Source: Cyathus striatus
Taxonomy: Eukaryota > Basidiomycota > Agaricomycetes > Agaricales > Nidulariaceae
NCBI GenBank assembly: GCA_025738555.1
Contig: JAOVFP010000012.1
Coordinates: 4,278,001 to 4,342,000, forward strand
Length of the DNA stretch: 64,000 nt
Direction: 5' to 3'
In this document: positions 1 to 10,474 of the stretch, piece after piece
How the letters are laid out: each line of letters begins with the position of its first letter
How positions within the stretch are numbered: position 1 is the first letter of the stretch
Position numbers and translations under genes: made by a program
The notes under the pieces: generated by a model
What the model was told of the DNA's origin: nothing
Seen by the model: the letters and a program-made list of their open reading frames with translations, nothing else
The model's database searches: none

Positions 1-270
1 TACAGTGTTCATGGTCAAAGAAGTGACAATTGCTGAGCAATCTGACAGCTTCTCTTGTGGTGTTCTTGCTTTAAACACTGCCTATATATTCATGCTACCT
101 GAAATTGAAAGCTTGGCCAATAGCTCAGAAGTCATTATAGAATGTGCATGGCTTTTTATTTGAGTTGCAAGTCATGATATAACAACTGTGAGTAATATAT
201 TTCTGTATTGAATGAAATAATCTAAGTTAAAATTTTCAGCATTCAAATGCAACAAATGTGGATCTAACAG
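1..270. other. AT-rich stretch upstream of the pogo-type relic
   Basis: No supportable gene. The first bases read TA followed by CAGTGTTCATGG, which resembles the start of a Tc1/mariner-pogo inverted repeat next to its TA target. I could not find a matching inverted copy downstream of the transposase, so this stays a weak inference. Confidence 0.3.
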
Positions 271-273
271 ATT

Positions 274-2596
274 GTGTCCCAATACAAGAGTCCTGGTCAG
301 GAGTTGATGGCAATATTTCCCTCCCTCTATCTCATCCCTTACCAGAATTATCAACAATACCACAAAAACAAAAATATAATGATCAATCATATTCTCAAGC
401 TACTTCAGATATACAGAGATATTTTATTTAAAATCCAGGCTGAGAAAGAATTGAAGTTGATAGGAAGTGAATGCAGAAGGAGTGGCAAGAAAGAAAGAAA
501 AAAATCGAAGAAAAAGAAGTAGTTCAAAGGCTAGTTTTGGCTCAGCACAAGTGCAAACAAGTAGCTGAGTGTAAGAGGCATTCCCACTCTAGAAAGGTAG
601 AGGAAGATATTGTAAATGGGATTAGGGATCCTATGGGAAAACTTAATCTTGTATGTTAAGTGTATGTGCATTCATGACAAAACACTACTTATTCTTTATT
701 AGAAATCTATTACATTGCAGTCAAATTTGCAATCACACATAAATGTTGCTGAGCTATCTCAACCTCATTATAAATTTAGAAAAGATGTCCACAAATCAAA
801 GGATATGAGAGTTGGACACCCCCAAAAATCTGATAACACATATAAAGAAGCTAAATTAACTAACTGTATGTGCCCACTACTTTGGACACAGATTTTAATT
901 GCAGCAGAGAAGGTGGAATATGGAATGAGTCCAAAAGAAATTGTCAGAGAACTTCAAAAAACTGACATTGTCCTGTTTGAAAAACTTACACCACAAGTTG
1001 TTAGTAGATGGATTGACCACACAGGAGAGGGTCCTAAATGGAGTTATACAACACTGAGCTATGTCACAGCAGGTAACAAGCCAGGTGGTTTGATGACAAG
1101 AGTTGGGGTATTGGTAAGAAAAATAATTGATTTTATTTACTTTACAGTGTACTTATAGTAGCATATATCTTTAGGTCAACTACTCCAAAGAAACATGTAC
1201 AATTCTCACTTGCAAAAGCTTCAGCAGTCACATTTGCCACTCATGCTCTTAATGATACATAGTACCATTATTGCTCAACTTCAGCATATAGCTCCACATA
1301 TCTTTAAAACTCCCTCAAAAGATGGCTCCTTGTTTGTATGCTCTGAGAGCTTTGTTTTAAAGTTTGTCCATTGCACCCTGGGGTGGTCTTTGTGACATTC
1401 AACTTGTGCTGGTCATAAAATCCCTAATAACAGTGATGAAATCTTGAGAAAGGCTATTCTCCAAATAGCATACACTATCAAGGAGTATGACAGGGTGCAA
1501 TTTGACTTATGCAGAAACTGGTTCCAACCAAGTGACTATGGTTGGATGTGAAGACAAATGTGCTTTTACAACATTTGTTAACATAACAGCTGATGGAACT
1601 CTGTTATCTGTTACCATTTCAAGCAATTTACCAAGGATAAACTGCTTATTCACTTTCATCACCTGATGCAAACTGAATGAAAGATGCCAAAAAGCATAAG
1701 TTTCTTTTTGAGATGTCAAAGACCAATAACTAATACTTATTGGTCTACTCAAGAAACTATGAAAAACTTCATAAACACTGTACTTGCACCTTACTTTGCT
1801 GTAATTAAGGAGAAACTTGGCCTTGACCCAGACCAGATTTCAATCTATATTTTAGATTGCTGGTCAGTTCATCAATCTTCTGAATTTCATATTTGGATGC
1901 ATGAAGAGCATTCAAGTATAATTCTTCTCTTTATTCCAGCAGGACTCACTGGCCTTTTTCAACCATGTGATGTGTGATTTAGGAATTAACTATATATTCA
2001 AACATATAATAAGGCAATCAGCACATGAAGATCTCATTCAAGAAGTTCTTGATCAGCTTACTGACTCTGAACTTCATGACAATATATCTGATATGCAGTT
2101 GAAGACATTGCATAATCACACTGTCTGTTGGCTAGTATCCACTTTTGAAATGTTAAATAATAAAGAAACAATACAGAAGGTAAGTATTTTATTAGGATTA
2201 CTTTATTAGTTCATCTACTAAACAATTTTCATATAGGCATGGAAGTTATGTTGTACTGATGAAGAATTTGATCTCTTTTGGGATAGTATTACCAGCTGAA
2301 AGGCTTGCGATGTACTATGAAATGTCCACAAAGATGATCCACAGCTCTATGGTGAACTAAAGAAAACATCTGAATCTATTGAGCTGTCACTTTCAATGAA
2401 TGAGGCTGCACTCATTGATACTGAATGTGAGTTTGTAATATGAAACAGGGAGCTGATTTCAAACAAAAACTCTTGCTCAGACTCTGCTGTGCCTGTTGAG
2501 GTGATTATTGAGAGCATGGAGTCAATCCATAAGGAACAGATCTCCAGTACCATTGGTAACAATCTGAGCAACCTTAAGCTTATAACAGATGCATGA
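274..2596 (+). pseudogene. Decayed pogo/Tc1-type DDE_1 (CENP-B-like) transposase
   Basis: A functional member would be a nuclear cut-and-paste transposase. A basic, Lys/Glu-rich N-terminal part is split over two frames (274-522 and 471-659). A helix-turn-helix-like part follows (715-1158, around SPKEIVRELQ). The region at about 1508-1640 reads AETGSNQVTMVG in a frame different from its neighbours. The catalytic core at 1684-1977 has the family motifs LDCWSVHQS (second acidic residue) and TGLFQPCDV (third). The C-terminal part is at 1967-2209 and continues after a GTAAGT...ATAG intron at about 2238-2596. Breaks include several stops and frameshifts; one frameshift coincides with the short duplication TGTGATGTGTGAT at 1966-1978. 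The first catalytic Asp region is not recognisable. The DDE_1 assignment is confident and loss of function is clear. Confidence 0.8.
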
Positions 2597-2730
2597 TTGA
2601 TGTTGACCAGTATTAGAGCATGAGTTCTTCACTAATCACTTTTTTTTTGAGAGGATGAGACTGGCTCATAGGGCCCAGATGACAAAACCAACAGGCACTG
2701 AAGCTGACAAAAATGACAATAATAATAGCA
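2588..2730 (+). repeat. Dispersed repeat copy 1 (3' end of the pogo-type element)
   Basis: About 140 bp beginning GCATGATTGATGTTGACC is nearly identical to 47,699-47,845 in the same orientation. Here it follows the last pogo-type codons; there it abuts a KDZ-like relic. It is best read as the 3' part of the pogo-type element, present twice in the window. Confidence 0.7.
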
Positions 2731-3075
2731 TAGTCCGGATATTCCGGATGGACTCCAGCTTGTTCAGCTGGAGTCCGGGTGGAGTCCTGGTGGAATGAAT
2801 ATTGTCTGGATGGAGTCCTGATGAAATGGATATTGTCCTGGTGGCATCCTGTTGGAATATACAGAGTCCTGATGGAGTCCTGATGGAGTCCGTATTTTCC
2901 ACTGGGTCCTGATATCTTAGGTGTGTTCTTAAATAAGGGTTCAGGACTCCGGGTGGACTCCAGGTGGACTCTGGGTGGACTTCACAAGAAATTAGGTGTA
3001 TTAGCATTTGTTTTGAGTATAATAATAATATAAGGGATCAGGACTCCAGGTGAATTCCAGGTGGACTTAACAAGA
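2731..3075. mobile_element. Insertion rich in GGACTCC / GGAGTCC inverted motifs
   Basis: More than a dozen short motifs of the type GGTGGACTCC occur in both orientations, giving hairpin potential. Sequence similarity to the 47.8-kb repeat stops exactly where this block begins (after AATAGCAT at about 2730), so the 47.8-kb copy acts as an empty site. AGCAT occurs again at about 3002-3006, a possible short target duplication. A second, shorter copy of the right-hand part (GGATCAGGACTCCAGGTG) lies at about 3037-3085. No coding sequence. This is probably a small non-autonomous element. Confidence 0.5.
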
Positions 3076-3317
3076 AATGTAGGTGTTTTATAGGGTCTCA
3101 ATTAATTCTCATACACATTTTCCCACACATCTCAGCATTGATAACAGCAACCTATTATCTCCCTACCACATCTCTATTACCACTTGGTTGTCATGCCAAC
3201 ATGATGTGGCTAAGTACTTCCATTATTATTACACTTAGGGGCATTATTACTATAATCATTAATATTACTACTACCTATTACATTTTTCACACCATATATA
3301 AAAATATTACATAGAAA
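3076..3317. other. AT-rich spacer
   Basis: Nothing recognisable. It contains ATT-rich runs between the GGACTCC block and the end of the CxC5/CxC6 relic. Confidence 0.5.
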
Positions 3318-5550
3318 TTATATTTCAGTACCATCATCAAGTTCTAGATCTTCACTAATAATGCTAAAATTTTGGCTGTTCTGCCGTTTTATTACATGTT
3401 GAGTATGATGAAAGATCATAGAATGTATGAACCAATTAAAGTTGCTTGGAGTCATGCGTTTCATTATAGATTCAAATCCACCAAGCCATGAGTTTAGCTG
3501 TTCACAGGCTTGTGTATTGAATGCTTGTTTGTAATATCTTTCACCATCTCTATCTTGTGCTATGTAAACAAGATTTGGTGCAGAACCATCTTGAGGTGCA
3601 GGATTACACCACTTCTTACAAAGGTAATCATCTGAGCAATGATTTGTATAGTGATACCCATCCACTACAAAGCAGCTACCTTTAAACCAATATACCCAAC
3701 TTCCATTTGCAACTGCTGTTCTAAGAACCTTACATGCCTTATCAATACATATATAATCTGGTCTTGATTCTTCATTAGGAAAAACATCTTCCAAGAACTT
3801 AAGTATATTGGTTGCTGACTCTGACTTCACAAACTTTGTCCATGCAATTACAGCACCACATGGAGCACATATTGTCTCTACACAATAATAGCGAGAGGCA
3901 CTAAAATAATGTTTTTTGTTTGAAATTTCATTATCTGACTCATTATGAGGCTGCTGAACATGTCTTCTTCTGGTTTTATTCCAAGGTAGATTTTCAGCTG
4001 GTTTACAAAGCATTCTTCATGCACCATTTAAGTAGTCTGAACTATGTTCTAAGTTATATTTATGCCACATTTCCTGGTGCTCATTGCAAGCTTGTGTATT
4101 ATTTATCTTTTGATTTGGACAGTCACGAACACGACATCTTGCTCCAAATTTCTGATTATGAACATCACAAAATACACCTCCATAGTCCGCAGCGGGTCTC
4201 TATGGTTTACAAGTGTATTGGAACAATTGTCATATGCACAGTGCTTAAAATATATATTAGTATAATATTACTTATATTTAGTTGTGCATTACCTGTGGTC
4301 CCATAACAATCCCATCAATTACTACCATTGTAACTGTTGCACTCTCATGTGGTGGTGAGTCTTGAGTTTCTCTGTAAGGCTGTGTACACTCTGAGCAACT
4401 GTGACCATGTGATGCACATATATTTCCATTTTCACCCAACTTTGCAAATGCTTCTTCTGTTAATGCAGTAATTGAAAGTCCATCAAGACTAATAAAATTA
4501 ACATCAGATGCTGTAGCAACCATGTGTATTGATTCATGTATAAAAGCCTGCCAGACTTGTCTGCAACTTATTTCCTTTCCATTTCCAAAACTATTGTTCC
4601 AATATTTGGTATAGGCTGCAGCAGATGCATGAAAACTATAGATACCATTCAGAACACTTTGGGAAAATACTCTATCTACCCATAGATTTTGTCCTACTTT
4701 CAAATATTTAGCAGAATTTAAATGAACCTTGTAACACCCCTGTGTTTCATCATGGGCATGTTCATGCTCTGCAGAATATAATGTTTTACATATTTTACAA
4801 ACACCTGATACCACATAAGCATATTCAGATATTTTTGAGCCTTTAATTAATGTTGCTGTAGGTATATCTCTAATTTTAGTATGCACACGTAATGCCCGTC
4901 CTTTACAACTCAGTGTCTCACACTCTGCAGTTATAGGACATATTATATGAACAGGATCAATTCTGGCATGTGATACAGGTTTCAGTTGTCCTTCAAAAAC
5001 TTTTCTCTTCTTCTTGAAGGGATACAACTTTAGAAGCCTTGCCATTTTGTCTAGTTTAAGGCTCAACAAAATAGATCTACCCTTTTCAGTTGTGTACTCA
5101 GTAATTTCATCATCTTCAAAGAGATCATCTGAGTCCTTGCCAATTTTTTCCTGGATAGCTCTAGCAAGTAACCTAATCCATGCTGTTGCATCAACATTTT
5201 TTTCTCCCTTTAACTTTGCATTCTGCTGTCTTGCATGCAGACTTAAAAGATCAACATTATCAATTATAGAGAACAATATAAGTAATGTGGCAGAAAGTGT
5301 GATATTGGAGCCAAAATTTGAGAGAATAAATTCACTGAATACATCAAATGGGATGTTAGGAAATGGTTGTTCTTTTGCTGCAATTACTGGTTGAATAAAA
5401 ATAAATAGAGCCAATATTGCACTTGGAAACCATTGAAATAGCCAGATTATTAATAGCCAGAATAAAATATGTTGAGTAATTTCTGGCATTAATATAGCCC
5501 ATATCCAAGTTATACACCACAGATATATCTTAAAAGTTGCAGCCCAACTG
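3318..5550 (-). pseudogene. CxC5/CxC6 cysteine-cluster protein associated with KDZ transposons (decayed)
   Basis: The upstream exon (5489 down to 4278) carries the CxC5-type region (GVCKICKTLYSAEH; NGIYSFHASAAAYTKYWN) and the first CxC6 cysteines (HGHSCSECTQPYR), ending IDGIVMGPQ. A GTAATG...TTTTAAG intron follows. The next piece (about 4237-4020) reads HCAYDNCSNTLVNHR, then shifts frame to GGVFCDVHNQKFGARCRV and DCPNQ. It runs into a TGA at about 4017 where an Arg codon would be expected. The C-terminal part (4013-3318) has YYCVETICAPCGAVIAWTKF and a transposase-like fold with DGYHYTNHCSDDYLC and QLNSWLGG. The family is known from fungal KDZ transposons; whether it catalyses transposition is unproven. 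One frameshift and one nonsense codon make this copy a pseudogene. A splice could join it to the gene upstream (see findings). Confidence 0.8.
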
Positions 5551-5592
5551 AAAATTTACATTGTAAACTATTACAATTTGATTTCAATATAC

Positions 5593-7914
5593 TTACTTTC
5601 GCTTAGACTTCTCCTTTCTCTCACTAGTACCCTCATCTTTATCTCCCTTCTCCTCCTTGCTCTTACTCTTACCCTTTCCCTTCCTTTTCTTCATCTTTTC
5701 CTTCAGCCACTTTTTCAAGTTGAAAAATGTATAGTGGTCACTTTCAAAGCCCCAAAGATCCAAGTCAGTTGGACTCTCCTCATCTCCAGCTAACCACGCA
5801 TGCATTGCTGGGAAATTTGCAATCTTGTCAAAATTTGAGTAGTTATCATACCAGGCTGAGGATGAAACAAAAACTGAAATAATTTCCTTTTTAGTTGCTT
5901 TTGCAACTGGCCAAGTCCTGTTCTTGTCCATCACATTATACTCAGAAACTGCCTTTATACAGGCAGTATATTTCTGGTAAGCAACTTGAAGTCCAGGTGT
6001 GGTATTCTCAAGAATATCCCAGGGAATCTTTAGAACAGCTATAAGCTCCTCAGTACATTGCTCTGAGATCCCACCCCTTTGAGCCACAGAAGGGGTGTGA
6101 GAGTGAGACACAACACGAGAACTAGCTGCTGAGCTTCCAGCTGATGACCAAATATAACTTATCTCATCATTGACAGGGGGGGTTGCATTTGGCTTAAATC
6201 CAGACTATAAAATAACACAGCATAAGTAAATTTTACAAGAATAAGAGAATGAAATATGTAGTTACACTCAGTACTGGCAGGATAAATTCACCATCAATCT
6301 TGAGCCAGTTGACTTCCTCATCTTCCATAATGGCAGTTTCAAAACTTCCCAGAAGATTCCAGGCTTTGCTTTCATAAACAAATAGACAGCGATCAGCAGC
6401 TTAAATAATATTAGCATTTGAATAAACAATAAAAAAAAACATACTAAAGAAATGTTCAGCTTTTGCTTTGAGTTTTTCAAGATGGGTGCAATGGTTAAAG
6501 TATGATTGTGCTTGAATGAAAATGATGCCACTCCAGGTACTATAATGGTACTTGGCTCTGCATTAGATATGTACAACCAGACTTGTCCCTTGACTGAGCC
6601 AATGGTAGCACTTTCAACAGCACTGCTGAAGTCAGCAGCATTCAGGCGATTCCCAAATGCATTTCCTCTTATAATACCACCTACTTAGAGTTAGTATAGT
6701 ATATAGTTATACAAAAGATAGATTTACCTTTGCTTCTTGAAGAACCTTTGGGGCTAATCATAGCTATGTCCACAGTATCTACTGTACCTGGTTTACTGGT
6801 GGTACGAGGTGGACTGACTGGTGGACTAGTCATGACAATGTCTACCATATAATTGTAAGTTTTGACAATATTTAGAAATGAATAGTGTATACCATCTTTA
6901 TTCTGACTATTATCATTTCCATCTGCAAAGAATAATAAATTAATATGAATATAAATATTACTGAATTGTCTATACCTTTATCCTTACTGGTTTGGTCTTC
7001 TGTATGCTTTTCATTACTAATATCACTTCCTTTCAAGATGTTAGTTACAGTAATATGGTTAAGGCATTACTGAATTTTTCTTACCTTTGTCCTTACTGGT
7101 TTGCTCTTCTGTATACTTTTCATTACTAATATCACTCCCTTTCAAGATATTAGTTATAGTAATATAGGTAAAAATATATCACTTACCATCACTGCCATCT
7201 GATTCTTCTTTATCACTAACACTCAACTTGTCACCTGAATTTTCTGAATTTTCTATATTTTCTGCAATATAAGTGTTAGCAAAAATATATATCAGAGCTA
7301 TTAATTGCAAACCTTTGCTTTTGCTTTCATTGTTGGTTTCGGATTCACTGGATTCACTTTCTTCTTCAACTGTGGAGGATGTGAATATTTTGATGCATGT
7401 TTTATGATATATTTTCTTACCTTTTTTCATGTCTGAATTATGCTTACAAGTAATGGTAAAAGCTGGAGCTGCTGGTTGAGGTACATTAAGGGCTGGACCT
7501 CGCTTTGGAGGAGCAATAGGAAGCCTGCTTTCCTCCAGTACCCTTTCAGCACTAAGTATTAAATATATTATCAGTTCATAAATATTGTATAAATATATAT
7601 AATACATATGCCATAAGATCAGGAGCGCCTCTGCATCTGCAGCAGCATCCTCAGCTGCTTTCATTTCTGAAGTTTTCCTACAAAATTATTAGTGAGGCAG
7701 TGGAAGAAAGATTGAAACCATACCGAGTTTTTTTGCCTTGTTTGCCCTTCTTTGTTGGTGGCTGAGCTGAGAGATCAGCAGCAGAAGTACCACACTTGCG
7801 AGTCTCACTGTGAGTCTTGCTGTGAGTCTCATGTGTAGCTGAGAGTGGTACAGATTCAGCAGGAAGAGTACTGGAAGCCTGAGTGGTAGCAGAATGAGTA
7901 GAACGATGAGCCAT
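5593..7914 (-). CDS. Multi-exon uncharacterised protein upstream of the CxC5/CxC6 relic
   Basis: The proposed start is the ATG at 7914 (MAHRSTHSATTQASS). Exon 1 is Ser/Thr-rich and ends in a basic stretch (KKGKQGKK) at about 7728. Further short exons separated by AT-rich introns lie near 7672-7626 (Ala/Asp-rich), 7556-7432 (PPKRGPALNVPQPAAPAF), 7370-7310 (Ser/Glu-rich) and 6576-6268. The last large exon (6111-5593) contains WYDNYSNFDKIANFPAMHAW and DLDLWGFESDHYTFF, then a very basic tail (about 35 of the last 45 residues are Lys/Arg/Glu). I recognise this architecture as a recurrent basidiomycete hypothetical protein but know no function. No internal stop was seen in the large exons; exon borders are inferred from splice motifs only. 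Confidence 0.5.
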
Positions 7915-8054
7915 TGTGTATAGATGTGTTAGAATGTTTTGAGATGGTGAGATGGTGGTGGTTGAGAAGAAAGAGAAGGGGATTGATGCATACCAATACC
8001 TTGGAAGCTGCACAGCACACACATGATCAAAAAACTAAAAATATGAAGCATTTG

Positions 8055-8099
8055 ATTGGCTATACTGAACACAGATAAATATATATTATATTTGATTGG
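8055..8099 (-). promoter_or_regulatory. Two CCAAT boxes upstream of the 7914 start
   Basis: The repeated motif TTTGATTGGCTA occurs at about 8052-8063 and 8092-8103. Read on the minus strand each is a CCAAT box, about 141 and 181 nt upstream of the ATG at 7914. Position and orientation suit a fungal promoter; function is inferred. Confidence 0.4.
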
Positions 8100-8109
8100 C
8101 TACAACATG

Positions 8110-8405
8110 ATTATGTAAACTACTTTGGCCTTCCTCTTCCCCAAAACACAGCCTTGAGAACACAGCCTCGAGGCAAGACAGCACAGGGGAAGGAGGTGAG
8201 GGGGTGGAGATGAGGGGGTGGAGATGGCACAGGGGGAGGAGGCAAGGGGGTAGAGATGAAGGGGAGGAGACAGCACAGAAGGAGGGAACAAAGGGGAGGA
8301 GATGATGCCTGCACTCGTCATTTGCGAGACGGCACAGGGAGAAGAGCCATGGGGGAAAAGATGAGGCCTGCACTCATCAGTTGCGAGACGGGGCAGGGGA
8401 AGGAC
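8110..8405. repeat. Purine-rich (GGGGAGGAG-type) minisatellite
   Basis: Degenerate repeats of the type GAGATGAGGGGGTG and GGCACAGGGGGAGGAGG alternate over about 300 bp. They give long open frames on the minus strand that are Pro/Ser-rich shadows. The C-rich strand lies just upstream of the CCAAT boxes, so it might also be promoter DNA. Confidence 0.6.
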
Positions 8406-8640
8406 GTATATCTGTTATTTTAAGAAAAAAAGTTTTGAGCTTATCAAAATTTATTGGCAAAATTAAACATTTTCACAGAAGTAAAACTTGTGCAAAATGT
8501 TCACTTTTGCACTAGTTTTGATCAAGCTAAAATTAGAACAAAAAGATACATTTATATTAAAGCAAAATATGTACAAGAGGTAACATGTGTCACAGATTTT
8601 ACACTTGACAATAGCTATCATTTGTCAATTTTGCATGGAT
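8406..8640. other. AT-rich spacer
   Basis: No gene or repeat recognised; only short shadow frames. Confidence 0.5.
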
Positions 8641-9771
8641 TTTGTGGACCAACATATAGTTGCTGGCCTGCAGTGTGACTCTCTCTGAGTCTCAGATACT
8701 GTTGAAGATATTAGTGATATATGCATGATATTGCATGAGCTCCCTTCACTGGTGAGGAAAGACATAGCATGTTGCATCAGAAGTGAGGTGCCAGGCTGCA
8801 TAATACTGTTCACTAGTTGTAATCTTTTTTGCTGGTGCTCCACCTGGCAAGGAAATTTCGACGTCTCCAACACATTGTACGACTCCAGAGTTGGTTGCAG
8901 CTCCATTGATAGCTGTGTGGACATTAGACAAGTTAATGACCTTACCTCTGATAATGCTATCCCATTTTAACTCAAGAAAGTGTCCGATTCTGGCTCTTTC
9001 CATGGCCCAATTCTTAGCAGCAGTAAAATTGTTTGCATAGAGCTGCAGTGCCTTCTGAGTTTTGATAAGATCTGGGTGGTGGAAAATGAACTGGTCATCT
9101 TCATCATCATACCACAACATATTCTCCTTGTAAATCTTATGTCTTTTGTTAGAGTTTTTCCAATACATTGGTTCTTCTTGATGAATTCTGATGAGTTAGC
9201 TGAAACTGACTCAGGACTTCAAAACCTTTTCTGTTGGTGCTCTTGTAGTTGTCCTTCCTCACCTGAAGGTTCCTGATCCAAATGAAATCTCCTAGCTCTC
9301 TCTCTCACTGCCTCTTGCCATTGGAAGTTATCAATGTTAGCAAGGTATGTTTAAATGATTGTTCTGCTGCTGATCTGTCTCCTGGAATGAATTCAGGGAG
9401 GATCCCCCCAATGCTGGCAACAGCAAATAATTTAGTAATGCAACCCTCCCTGAACTTACTAATGGCAGCTTCAAGTCAGTTTTCCAGTTGAGATTGGAAA
9501 ACACACCCATTGTAGTTGGAGTTGTCACCCTGGTCTTCATCTTGAGTCACTCCTGGAGAGTGAGAGCCAGTTTTCTGTCAAGTGGAAGATTGATGTGCCT
9601 CTCCAGAGCATGAGTGTGAAGTAGATGCCTGGGTGGTGGTGCTGGTGCCAGCATGTGGTTGGTTATATCTGGTTCTGACCTGACATGGAACTTGGCTTCT
9701 ACTTGCTGAGGAAGAGGGTTTTTTTCATTTTCCAGAGATTCTATATTGGTTAGTCCCTTCAATTCACTCAA
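8640..9771 (-). pseudogene. Fragment of an ORF found beside tyrosine recombinases in DIRS/Crypton-type elements
   Basis: The best-preserved part (9168-8746) reads FTAAKNWAMERARIGHFLE, then GDVEISLPGGAPAKKITTS and DATCYVFPHQ. In basidiomycete DIRS/Crypton-like elements a similar protein has a run like AKNWA..R and then GDVEI, with a C-terminal FPHR..EL block. Here the frame meets TGA right after FPHQ and then continues as RELMQYHAYITNIFNS, so it is broken. Further pieces (9540-9337 with LLPALGGSSLN; 9771-9547) are probably the same gene in other frames. The relation to a YR element is from memory of the family and is moderate only. Confidence 0.45.
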
Positions 9772-10474
9772 TTGTACCTGGTAGGAGTTCCTGTATAGGG
9801 AAACTTTCTCCTTCTGGTTGTCTGTCTCCCATGTCAGGGATCAGGCAACAATATTGAGGAAGAGTTTCTTGGAGATCTGATGATGGTGAGCAAGTAGCAA
9901 AGAAAAACAACACTTTAAGCAAAGATGACAGAGTGCTGGTGCAGGAGGGAGGAGGAAGAATGAGCAGCCAAACATGGAGAGATAGAGGAAAAGCACCTGG
10001 TGCAGAAGGGAGGAGGAAGAATGTGGGACATTCAAACCTCTGAGCCCCTTTGTACCATCCACATGGTCAGTTCTGAAGTGCAATCAAAGGCTGGCTACTG
10101 TGAATATATTGCAATGAGAATTGAGAACCAATTATGAGTATCAGAGGCCTCAAGCGAGAGGTCAAGAATGAGTGCACTCACAATACAATCCTCAATAAGT
10201 ACCAATTGCCTGTAAGGTGCTTATGCTTCACAGCCTAAAAAACCACACCACTGCCATCCCTATTGGCCCAGTGCAAGGTCCCCTTGAACCATGAACTATG
10301 TAGTAAGTTATACAGAAAGGACATATAAGCACTGTCAAAGTGCCACCTTACTGCACGAACTGACTTGCAAACCATGTCATGTGCATTGCTACTTACAGTT
10401 AGCCTCATCATAAGATCAAATCTCAGATGTAACAGGGGACTACAGACTTCTAGAGAAAGAGAACTTTGTTATTG
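9772..10474. other. Spacer, possible further remnants
   Basis: A minus frame at 10083-9841 is Leu/Phe-rich and shows no motif. 9880-10030 contains an imperfect repeat (two copies of GAGGGAGGAGGAAGAATG-like text, about 67 bp apart). The rest, to 10,474, shows nothing recognisable. Confidence 0.4.

Noticed and set aside
8086..8373. Overlapping minus-strand Pro/Ser/Leu-rich ORFs as a gene
   Set aside because: They come from the purine-rich minisatellite in all three frames, the mark of a shadow.
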